A model generated the notes under the pieces. The model ran no database searches. It was not told the DNA's origin and was given only the letters and a program-made list of their open reading frames with translations. The position numbers were made by a program, and so were the translations under genes. Positions 18,260-25,514 of a stretch of 34,616 bases of DNA are shown in pieces. Source of the DNA: Winogradskyella luteola. Its GTDB lineage: Bacteria > Bacteroidota > Bacteroidia > Flavobacteriales > Flavobacteriaceae. Positions within the stretch are counted from its first letter, which is position 1. Every line of letters starts with the position of its first letter. Location: NCBI RefSeq assembly GCF_019203985.1, contig NZ_JAGSPD010000019.1, positions 1 to 34,616 on the forward strand, in the 5' to 3' direction.

Positions 18260-19055
18260 CTACAAACTCAACTTTCACATCTAAAAGCAAAGGGTTTTTT
18301 AAGTAGTCTATCCAATTGGCTTTGTATTTTACTGTTTTCCGGTCTTCTGAAATTTCTGCTCCTTCAAAAGACACAGATTTTACGGCTTTAGGAAATGTTA
18401 ACTCTACATTGTAATACGATTCTTCAAAATACTGTATAAACTCTTTATCACTTTCGTCAGTCTCATCAAAAAGTTTATCCGTAGATTGCATTTCCTCCTC
18501 GGAAAGTTCTGTAGATGTAGTCCTTTCAAATCCTTTAGCAGTCATATTATAGATTACGTTTTCATCATCTGAACCCATGAACTTTCCTATCGGAGATTCA
18601 TATTTCATAGCATTTAACTGATCACCTTGTCCATTAAGACTTTGTACCTTTTGAATTTTTTCTTGTATATTCTTTAAGTCATCTATAGAATTAAAATTTA
18701 GGCCAATTCCGATATCCATTACACTTTCGCCCTCATCCATCTTCATAGTCATAAACATATCTTTTACAGCTTCCATGGCAAGCCTTTTCTCTTCAGGCAA
18801 AGATGCAATACTGTCTTTATAGGTTTCCATAATCTCTGCAAAGACCATAGTGGTGTCCATAACCTCACCTTTTTCTTTCTTTTCAGAATCAGTAGAACCT
18901 CCACCCATCTTTTCAGTAAATGCTTTCATGGCATCACCCATTTGGTAGGTCACTAAATATTGTCCTGATTGACTATCATTAAAAATAATAGATTCTGTAA
19001 CATTACAGCTTGTTAAAAAACAGGTGAAGGCAAATAAAAGAATTAAATTTTTCAT
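18252..19055 (-). CDS. Lipoprotein of unknown function upstream of lipB
   Basis: 267 residues with lipobox FLTSC (Cys17). The body is rich in Met, Glu, Lys and Asp with helical segments, and the C-terminal part is a run of beta strands (YNVELTFPKAVKSVSFEGA...KYKANWIDY). I recognise no family. The start is taken at 19055 because the longer reading to 19079 adds eight residues before a full lipoprotein signal. It overlaps lipB by 8 bp and follows the YqaE/Pmp3 gene by 41 bp. A perfect -7 box TATCTTTG (19084-19091, minus strand) lies in that gap, so it may also have its own promoter. Confidence 0.8.
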   Translation of the reverse strand: MKNLILLFAFTCFLTSCNVTESIIFNDSQSGQYLVTYQMGDAMKAFTEKMGGGSTDSEKKEKGEVMDTTMVFAEIMETYKDSIASLPEEKRLAMEAVKDMFMTMKMDEGESVMDIGIGLNFNSIDDLKNIQEKIQKVQSLNGQGDQLNAMKYESPIGKFMGSDDENVIYNMTAKGFERTTSTELSEEEMQSTDKLFDETDESDKEFIQYFEESYYNVELTFPKAVKSVSFEGAEISEDRKTVKYKANWIDYLKNPLLLDVKVEFVDE

Positions 19056-19096
19056 GCGCACTTTATTGGTTTTTTGCAAAGTACAAAGATAGGGAT

Positions 19097-19255
19097 TTAT
19101 CGCTCAGGATTATTTAGAATTACCAATGCTGCAATTACGCCAGGAACCCAACCGCAAATCCATAATATAAAAGTGATAAGAACAGAACCACAACCTTTAT
19201 CCAAAACGGCTAAAGGTGGAAAAACAATGGACAGTATAACACGCCAGATACTCAT
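19097..19255 (-). CDS. YqaE/Pmp3 family small membrane protein
   Basis: This 52-residue protein reads MSIWRVILSIVFPPLAVLDK at its start, then CGSVLITFILWICGWVPGVI and VILNNPER. That is the compact two-helix UPF0057/YqaE/Pmp3 pattern, including the conserved FPPLAV, GWVPG and IHA-like ALVIL segments. Homologs are small hydrophobic membrane proteins linked to salt and cation stress. The frame is clean from ATG (19253-19255) to TAA (19097-19099), and the opposite-strand reading has no family features. It heads an operon with the lipoprotein and lipB genes. Confidence 0.85.
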   Translation of the reverse strand: MSIWRVILSIVFPPLAVLDKGCGSVLITFILWICGWVPGVIAALVILNNPER

Positions 19256-19362
19256 AATTTCGTTTTTGATTTGATGTATTTATGTGACGTGATTTTGTTA
19301 AAATTGTTACACAATTTGAAGCCAAGCGTTTAAAATATTCTAAAATTATGTAGTTTCGTCTT

Positions 19363-20418
19363 ATGCGATTAAAAATTCTTTTGTTGTTTTTAACAGCTTC
19401 ATTTGTTTGTCAAGCCCAATATTCTTTTTCGGGTTTTACAAACCCTGACGAATGGCAGAAAACAGTATATCTTTCTATAGTTGAGGATTACCGAAAAATG
19501 TCTGGTGTTTACTCAGAGCAAATAATTGCTAAAACTACAGCTGATAAAACGGGGTTCTTTGAGTTTAAAGGTAATATGTTAGATTCTAAAAATCGGATTT
19601 ATCGCATTCACGTTGATAAGTGTACAGAAACACAGCAAGACCTCAATCATTTTAATGGGCATTGTAGTGACAGTGAAGAATTGCTGTTTATAGCAAAAAA
19701 TACAGACACCATTAAACTTCCGTTCTCGTTTGGCAATCAGGTGTTTTGTAAAATTGAATCGAGTAATCCTAAAGCGAATGCCTTTTTAAAAATCGATTCG
19801 TTAAAAAATGATATGCGATTTGCTTATGGTGAAGTACGAAGCGAAGCCAATCGCAAGCTGAATAACAAAAAATGGTTTAAAGCTTTACAAGCTTACGGAG
19901 AAGCCTTAAACGAGCCTATTGCAGAACTTTCTATCTATGCTTTTCTATCGGATAGAAGTAGCGATTTGCATAGCTACTATGTTGAAGATTTGCAAAGTAG
20001 CACTTACTATGACAACCTGAAGACAAGATTAGAAAACAACTACCCTAACGCGCCGTATACTGTGCAATATAAAAATGAATTAGCAGCTGATCGTTATATG
20101 TTAGCCTCATCTGGTGATTCACAAAATTCTAATTGGACTATTTATCTCTATTTTATTTTAACACTTTCCTTTTTGTTAAATGGGTTTTTACTCTATCGCC
20201 ATTGGAAACAGAAACAATCTAAAACCAAAGATTTAAAAGCCAAATTATCTAAGCAAGAGCAAGTAGTTTTAGAGCATATTCTTCAAAATAAAACCAACAA
20301 AGATATTGCCGAAGCACTTTTTTTGAGTGTAAGCACCGTAAAATCACATACCAATAATATTTACAAAAAGTTAAATGTACAATCTAGAGATGACGCAAAG
20401 TCCTTGTTTATCAAATAA
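19363..20418 (+). CDS. Membrane-anchored LuxR-type transcriptional regulator
   Basis: 351 residues: signal peptide (cleavage near VCQAQ), a periplasmic region (about 20-250) of unknown fold, one transmembrane helix (about 255-275, YLYFILTLSFLLNGFLLY), a short basic linker and a C-terminal LuxR-type helix-turn-helix (about 295-351). The last contains KLSKQEQVVLEHILQNKTNKDIAEAL and STVKSHTNNIYKKLNV. Signal sensing outside the inner membrane and DNA binding inside are thus combined in one chain. The downstream DUF1573 gene, 110 bp away, is a possible but unproven target. Confidence 0.8.
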   Translation: MRLKILLLFLTASFVCQAQYSFSGFTNPDEWQKTVYLSIVEDYRKMSGVYSEQIIAKTTADKTGFFEFKGNMLDSKNRIYRIHVDKCTETQQDLNHFNGHCSDSEELLFIAKNTDTIKLPFSFGNQVFCKIESSNPKANAFLKIDSLKNDMRFAYGEVRSEANRKLNNKKWFKALQAYGEALNEPIAELSIYAFLSDRSSDLHSYYVEDLQSSTYYDNLKTRLENNYPNAPYTVQYKNELAADRYMLASSGDSQNSNWTIYLYFILTLSFLLNGFLLYRHWKQKQSKTKDLKAKLSKQEQVVLEHILQNKTNKDIAEALFLSVSTVKSHTNNIYKKLNVQSRDDAKSLFIK

Positions 20419-20527
20419 TTAAAAAATTCAAACTAGGTTCTAGTACCAATTTCCAACCTGTTTTTCACAGATTTAGCATCTCTAATTGTGAAGTTTGTTT
20501 CATTATTAATCATAAAACAATATTATT

Positions 20528-20935
20528 ATGAAACGCACATTAAACACATTCATTATTCTAGTTTTAGCTTTAGGGTTTTTCAATGCAACATCTGCTGAAT
20601 ATGACAAGTACGACACTAAAGTTGCTATCATTAAGTTTAAAACCGAAGTGATTAACTATGGTACTGTAGAACAAAACTCAGACGGTACAAGAATCTTTAC
20701 GTTTACCAATACAGGTAATGCACCACTTTTAATCACTAAAGTAAAAACGAGCTGTGGCTGTACTGTACCAAGCTATTCTAAAGCGCCTATTTTACCAGGA
20801 GAATCTGGAGAGTTAGAAATTAAATACAATACCAAAAAATTAGGAGCTTTCACTAAGACCGTAACGGTAACATCTAATGCTGAAGGTGGTAACAAAATCC
20901 TTAAAATTAAAGGAAATATTATAGCCGCTAAGTAA
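20528..20935 (+). CDS. DUF1573 domain-containing exported protein
   Basis: 135 residues with a signal peptide (cleavage near NATSA) followed by a single Ig-like DUF1573 domain (about 35-130). It shows the family hallmarks INYGTVEQN, FTFTNTGNAPLLITKVKTSCGCTVP and GELEIKYNT. The paired cysteines in SCGCT are conserved in the family. The protein is predicted to be periplasmic or surface associated; its biochemical role is unknown. A palindromic repeat (copy B) follows immediately. Confidence 0.9.
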   Translation: MKRTLNTFIILVLALGFFNATSAEYDKYDTKVAIIKFKTEVINYGTVEQNSDGTRIFTFTNTGNAPLLITKVKTSCGCTVPSYSKAPILPGESGELEIKYNTKKLGAFTKTVTVTSNAEGGNKILKIKGNIIAAK

Positions 20936-20950
20936 AAGCAATTTCATTTT

Positions 20951-21010
20951 GAATGAGGTACGACTGAGAAATCTCAACTATGATCTAGAGAGATTTCTCG
21001 TTGCCCATTC
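20951..21010. repeat. Palindromic repeat, copy B
   Basis: GAGAAATCTC (20966-20975) and GAGATTTCTC (20990-20999) are perfect 10-bp arms around a 14-nt loop, with outer GAATG/CATTC. It lies just upstream of the thioredoxin-like gene, and a long reading of that gene would wrongly include it. It is related in position and layout to the other copies but has different arms. Confidence 0.6.
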
Positions 21011-21050
21011 TTCATTTTACCGAAACGGCAAATCAGAACAAATCATCATC

Positions 21051-21941
21051 ATGAAAACGAATATTACATCAATCATAATAGCACTTATAATATCTTCTCA
21101 ACTAGGTGCTCAAAACCTTAACGTAGAAATAACCGAAAATACCAAATCACCTTACTTACTCGGTAAGATTGACAAAAGTGGTTTAGAGGGCGAGAATTAT
21201 AAATCTTGGTTTACCAAAAACTATACAGATTACAAGCCAAATACAGCACTTGTCAGTAAAATATCTTCGGAATTAAAAAGCTACGACATTATGCTATTTA
21301 TGGGAACTTGGTGTGGAGATAGCAAAAAGGAAGTCCCTAAATTATATAAAGTTTTAGAAGCCTGCGATTTCCCTATGGAGCAATTAACCGTAGTTGCCGT
21401 AAGTAGACAACCAGATATGTACAAGCAAAGTCCACAACACGAAGAAGCTGGTTTAAACATTCACAGAGTACCAACAATCATTTTTTATAAAGAAGGCAAA
21501 GAGGTTAACCGTATTGTTGAACATCCTGTAAACAGTTTCGAAGAAGACATTCTAAACATCATTACCAAAAATGATTATAAATCCAATTATCAAATTGTTG
21601 CCGCAGTTTATAAAATCCTGAATAAAAAAGGTGCAAAGGGTTTAAAAAGAAAACAGAAAAAACTACTTCAGAAATATAAAGAAAAAGTATCTGGCATGTA
21701 TGAGTTAAACACTTATGGTCGCATCTTGTACGGGACAAATCGTTTAGAGGAAGCCATAGCAGTTTTTGAATTCAATACCAAATTATTTCCTGATCAACCA
21801 AGAGTTTTTATGAGCTTAGCAAATACATTAGGCGCAAGTGGTTATAAGGAAAAAGCTATTGAGGTACTTGAAAAAGCTATTGAACTTCATCCTAAAAACG
21901 AAGATCTTAAACAAAATTTAGAGGTAATAAAATCAAACTAA
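21051..21941 (+). CDS. Periplasmic thioredoxin-fold protein with C-terminal TPR repeats
   Basis: Taken from ATG 21051 the protein has 296 residues and a signal peptide ending near QLGAQ. Residues about 60-175 form a thioredoxin fold with MGTWCGDSKKEVP (Cys88) and the cis-proline loop HRVPTIIFY (Pro140). Only the first active-site cysteine is present: WCGDS replaces WCxxC, so a standard disulfide reductase cycle is not possible. Residues about 215-296 hold two or three TPR-like helical repeats. The start at 21051 is preferred over 20949 because the upstream 34 codons fall on a palindromic repeat and destroy the signal peptide. Confidence 0.8.
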   Translation: MKTNITSIIIALIISSQLGAQNLNVEITENTKSPYLLGKIDKSGLEGENYKSWFTKNYTDYKPNTALVSKISSELKSYDIMLFMGTWCGDSKKEVPKLYKVLEACDFPMEQLTVVAVSRQPDMYKQSPQHEEAGLNIHRVPTIIFYKEGKEVNRIVEHPVNSFEEDILNIITKNDYKSNYQIVAAVYKILNKKGAKGLKRKQKKLLQKYKEKVSGMYELNTYGRILYGTNRLEEAIAVFEFNTKLFPDQPRVFMSLANTLGASGYKEKAIEVLEKAIELHPKNEDLKQNLEVIKSN

Positions 21942-22010
21942 AAAGTAGCTCTAGATACATCTCGCTCTACTTGGCACTCTAACTGACGTAAAAATCCCTT
22001 ATAGAGATAG

Positions 22011-22055
22011 CGTCACTTCGAGAGATTTCGAAGTATAGGAAATTGTATCGAGAAG
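22011..22055. repeat. Palindromic repeat, copy C (partial)
   Basis: ACTTCGA (22015-22021) and TCGAAGT (22028-22034) form a 7-bp hairpin, followed by TTGTATCGAGAAGT. The segments GTCACTTCGAG and TGTATCGAGAAGT also occur in copy D near 31374-31425, so this looks like a shortened copy of that element. It sits just upstream of the lysS promoter. Confidence 0.6.
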
Positions 22056-22094
22056 TAAATATGAAAACCTATTCCCAAATTCTACCAAATAATG

Positions 22095-22102
22095 TAATTT
22101 TG
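22095..22102 (+). promoter_or_regulatory. Putative lysS promoter -7 box
   Basis: TAATTTTG fully matches TAnnTTTG and lies 20 bp before the lysS ATG, giving a short leader. No TTG is found at the right distance upstream. Confidence 0.4.
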
Positions 22103-22122
22103 CATCTCTAAAATTTATAAGA

Positions 22123-23814
22123 ATGCAACTTTCAGAACAAGAATTAGTACGACGCGAAAAGTTAGAAAAATTACGTGCATTGGGCATCAATCCCTATCCA
22201 GCCGATTTATTTCCAGTAAACCACACATCTAAACAGATAAAATCTGATTTTAAGGAAGGTAAACAAGTGATTGTTGCGGGTCGTTTAATGTCTAGAAGAA
22301 TTCAAGGGAAAGCTTCTTTTGCCGAGTTACAAGATAGTGAAGGTCGCATTCAGGTCTATTTTAACAGGGATGAAATATGTCAAAATGAGGATAAAACATT
22401 ATATAACGATGTCTATAAAAAACTATTAGATATTGGAGATTTTATTGGTGTTGAAGGCGAGTTATTTACCACTAAAGTTGGTGAAAAAACGGTTTTAGTT
22501 AAAAATTTTAAATTACTAAGTAAAGCGCTTAAACCATTACCTCAACCAAGAGTAGATGCAGAAGGTAATGTATTTGATGCATTTACTGACCCTGAACAAC
22601 GTTACAGACAACGTTATGCCGATTTAGTCGTGAATCCTCATGTAAAAGATGTTTTTATTAAGCGTACAAAACTATTCAATGCCATGCGTCAGTTTTTTAA
22701 TGATGTAGGTTATTTTGAAGTAGAAACACCTGTATTACAGCCCATTCCCGGTGGTGCCGCTGCACGCCCATTTATAACACACCACAACAGTTTAGATATT
22801 CCGTTATACATGCGAATTGCAAACGAATTATATCTAAAACGCTTAATTGTTGGTGGTTTTGATGGCGTTTACGAGTTTTCTAAAAACTTCCGTAACGAAG
22901 GTATGGACAGAACCCATAATCCTGAGTTTACGGCTATGGAAATCTATGTGGCTTACAAGGATTACAACTGGATGATGGATTTCTGTGAAAAGCTTCTAGA
23001 ACATTGTGCCATCGCCGTAAATGGTACTTCTGAGGCCACTTTTGGAGAACATAAAATCGATTTTAAAGCACCTTACAAGCGTATTACCATGCGCGATTCT
23101 ATTTTAGAATTTACAAGTTTCGATATTTACAATAAGTCTGAAGATGAGATAAGAGCTGCTGCTAAAGATATGGATGTCGAAGTTGATGAAACTATGGGCA
23201 AAGGCAAATTGATTGATGAGATTTTTGGCGAAAAATGTGAAGGCAATTATATACAACCAACTTTCATTACAGACTACCCGAAAGAAATGAGTCCGTTATG
23301 TAAAGAACATCGCGAAAACCCTGAATTAACGGAACGTTTTGAACTTATGGTTTGTGGCAAGGAAATTGCCAATGCGTATTCCGAACTTAATGACCCAATA
23401 GATCAGCGTGAGCGTTTTGAGCATCAATTAGAATTAGCAAAAAAAGGAGATGATGAAGCAACAGGGACCATAGATTATGATTTTTTGAGAGCACTTGAGT
23501 ACGGCATGCCACCAACATCTGGTATGGGCATAGGTATGGATCGTTTGATAATGTTCTTAACCAATAATCAAAGTATACAGGAAGTATTATTCTTCCCTCA
23601 GATGCGACCAGAAAAAAAGCAAGTAGCCTTAAGTGATAACGAGAAAGCCATTTTTGAGGTTTTAAAACCTGAAAAACGTATGGATTTAAATGAACTTAAA
23701 TCTCAGTCTGGTCTTAGTAATAAAGGTTGGGATAAAGGCATAAAAGGTCTTGGTAAACATGGCCTAACTAAGGTTGAAAAAACCGATGACGGATTGTTTG
23801 TTGAACTCGTATAA
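22123..23814 (+). CDS. lysS: Lysyl-tRNA synthetase, class II
   Basis: 563 residues. An N-terminal OB-fold anticodon-binding domain (about 55-150, VAGRLMSRRIQGKASFAELQD) is followed by the class II catalytic core with motif 2 (FRNEGMDRTHNPEFT) and motif 3 (GMGIGMDRLIM). It attaches lysine to tRNA-Lys. After the core there is an extra ~60-residue C-terminal tail (from about 500) that resembles a small winged-helix domain; E. coli LysS is about 505 residues and lacks it. Such tails occur in Bacteroidota LysS. It begins about 68 bp past palindromic repeat copy C and is followed by copy E. Confidence 0.97.
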   Translation: MQLSEQELVRREKLEKLRALGINPYPADLFPVNHTSKQIKSDFKEGKQVIVAGRLMSRRIQGKASFAELQDSEGRIQVYFNRDEICQNEDKTLYNDVYKKLLDIGDFIGVEGELFTTKVGEKTVLVKNFKLLSKALKPLPQPRVDAEGNVFDAFTDPEQRYRQRYADLVVNPHVKDVFIKRTKLFNAMRQFFNDVGYFEVETPVLQPIPGGAAARPFITHHNSLDIPLYMRIANELYLKRLIVGGFDGVYEFSKNFRNEGMDRTHNPEFTAMEIYVAYKDYNWMMDFCEKLLEHCAIAVNGTSEATFGEHKIDFKAPYKRITMRDSILEFTSFDIYNKSEDEIRAAAKDMDVEVDETMGKGKLIDEIFGEKCEGNYIQPTFITDYPKEMSPLCKEHRENPELTERFELMVCGKEIANAYSELNDPIDQRERFEHQLELAKKGDDEATGTIDYDFLRALEYGMPPTSGMGIGMDRLIMFLTNNQSIQEVLFFPQMRPEKKQVALSDNEKAIFEVLKPEKRMDLNELKSQSGLSNKGWDKGIKGLGKHGLTKVEKTDDGLFVELV

Positions 23815-24169
23815 TAAAATTCTTAAAATTAAGAAGCTGTCTAAATAGGCTTTGTTTATGTCATTTTGAGTGCATCCGAAAAACTTAAGTATTTTACTAT
23901 AAATATATTTCGACTGCGCTCAGTGTGACAGTTTTATTTTTATTGACATCTTAACAACCTTATTATAATATTCCTTTTTATTACGATTTTTGATATTAAA
24001 CGGTTATTTTTTTCTCTTCAATAAAGTTAACTTATTGCAGTTTAAAATTAACTGGATTTACCATTTTATTTTAAGTTTTCAAAGCTTTATACAACTCGTG
24101 ATCGACAAAAAATTGCTATTTCATTCATTTTTAGTATTTTCACATCGTTTTAAATAGTTTATTACCCTA
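23815..24169. other. 355-bp gene-free stretch between lysS and the cytochrome gene
   Basis: It contains palindromic repeat copy E (23859-23930) and otherwise only AT-rich sequence leading to the next gene. No ORF of substance, tRNA or clear terminator was seen. Confidence 0.6.
23859..23930. repeat. Dispersed palindromic repeat, copy E
   Basis: TGTCATTTTGAGTGCATCCGA at the left and TCGACTGCGCTCAGTGTGACA at the right are imperfect inverted arms (about 16 of 21 positions pair), around an AT-rich loop. The right arm contains GACTGCGCTC, identical to copy A. Confidence 0.7.
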
Positions 24170-25423
24170 ATGAAAAAACTACTCGCCTTTACTCTAGTTT
24201 TAATATTTTTTTCCTGTAACAATGATGATGACGATACAGTAGATGCTTGTGTCGAAGCAACAAACATTCAGGCAAACGATATTACAACAACCTCAGCAAC
24301 AATTACTTGGACTGATTCAAATGCCGCAAATTCTTATGTTATAGAATATGGTATTTCGGGCTTTGCTTTAGGTACAGGATCTACTTTGACCGAAACTACA
24401 ATATCTACGGATTTATCGAATTTAAATCCTGCAACAAGCTATGATGTTTATGTACAGGTCGTTTGTTCTACAAACAACCCAAGTATGTATTCTGAAGTAT
24501 TCAGTTTTACAACAGAAACACCTGCGGTAGTTGCAGAATTTAGACCAAATCTATCAGAATTAAATCTGTTTTCTGGTGAGTTGAGTGATTTAAATATTTC
24601 ATCAAAAGCTTTTGAATACCAATTAAACTCTCAACTCTTCACAGATTATGCTCATAAACAACGCTTAATTGCGCTTCCTGATGGCACAAGTATGGAATTT
24701 GATGGTGATGGTTTGCCCGTTTTTCCTGATAATACTGTAATTGCTAAAACATTCTATTACAATATTGACGAGCGCGATTTGTCCTTGGGAAGAATTATTA
24801 TTGAAACGCGAATTCTTATTAAACTTGAAGGTGAATGGGAAACGGGAGACTATAAATGGAATGCAGAACAAACAGATGCTGTATTAGATTTAGACGGAAG
24901 TACAGTGCCGATAACTTGGACCAATGCAACAGGAGAGACTAACTCTATAGATTATCAAATACCATCAAATGCGGATTGTTTTACATGCCATAAGACTTAT
25001 GAACAAATGACCCCGATTGGGTCAAAATTACGCTCAATGAATTTTGAAGTGAATGGCTCTAATCAATTAGATCAATTGATTAATAACAATCAGCTCATCG
25101 GTATCACTTCTAGTTCGTCTGTAGCAGTAAGTCTGCCAAACTGGGAAGACACATCATTGTCATTAGAGACAAGAGCACGGGCATATTTAGACATAAACTG
25201 TGCTCACTGCCATATCCCAGGAGGTCATTGTGAAAATGAATCTATATTAAACCTCGCTTTTAGAACAAGTGCAGAAGACAGTAATATTGCAAATCGCAGA
25301 TTTAGTATAGATTTTAGAATTTCCTCTGATGTTGATGGTACAAGAATGCCACTTATAGGAACAACAATTCAACACACAGAAGGAGTTCAACTCATACAAG
25401 ATTATTTAAACACCCTAGACTAA
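24170..25423 (+). CDS. Diheme c-type cytochrome lipoprotein with N-terminal fibronectin type III domain
   Basis: 417 residues. The lipobox FFSC (Cys16) is followed by NNDDDD, an acidic stretch resembling the Bacteroidota surface-export signal. A fibronectin type III-like domain (about 27-117) has TSATITWT, YVIEYG and NLNPATSYDVYV. The C-terminal part (about 120-417) resembles the SO2930-type diheme cytochrome family. It carries two heme-binding motifs, CFTCH (270-274) and CAHCH (344-348), and a further Cys at 354. It may carry electrons at the cell surface; the partner is unknown. The next gene starts about 90 bp downstream. Confidence 0.8.
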   Translation: MKKLLAFTLVLIFFSCNNDDDDTVDACVEATNIQANDITTTSATITWTDSNAANSYVIEYGISGFALGTGSTLTETTISTDLSNLNPATSYDVYVQVVCSTNNPSMYSEVFSFTTETPAVVAEFRPNLSELNLFSGELSDLNISSKAFEYQLNSQLFTDYAHKQRLIALPDGTSMEFDGDGLPVFPDNTVIAKTFYYNIDERDLSLGRIIIETRILIKLEGEWETGDYKWNAEQTDAVLDLDGSTVPITWTNATGETNSIDYQIPSNADCFTCHKTYEQMTPIGSKLRSMNFEVNGSNQLDQLINNNQLIGITSSSSVAVSLPNWEDTSLSLETRARAYLDINCAHCHIPGGHCENESILNLAFRTSAEDSNIANRRFSIDFRISSDVDGTRMPLIGTTIQHTEGVQLIQDYLNTLD

Positions 25424-25514
25424 ACGCGTTAAATAAATACTAAATTCGGTTTTGCCATACTTGGATTCGTAGTAGAATGTGTACTTTAATGCAAATTTTT
25501 TAAAACCGACTATT

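Noticed and set aside
19074..19274. Plus-strand ORF of 66 codons
   Set aside because: It is antisense to the YqaE/Pmp3 gene, which has a clear family match on the minus strand.
20949..21050. Longer start for the thioredoxin-like protein
   Set aside because: The extra 34 codons cover a palindromic repeat and would bury the signal peptide that starts at 21051.
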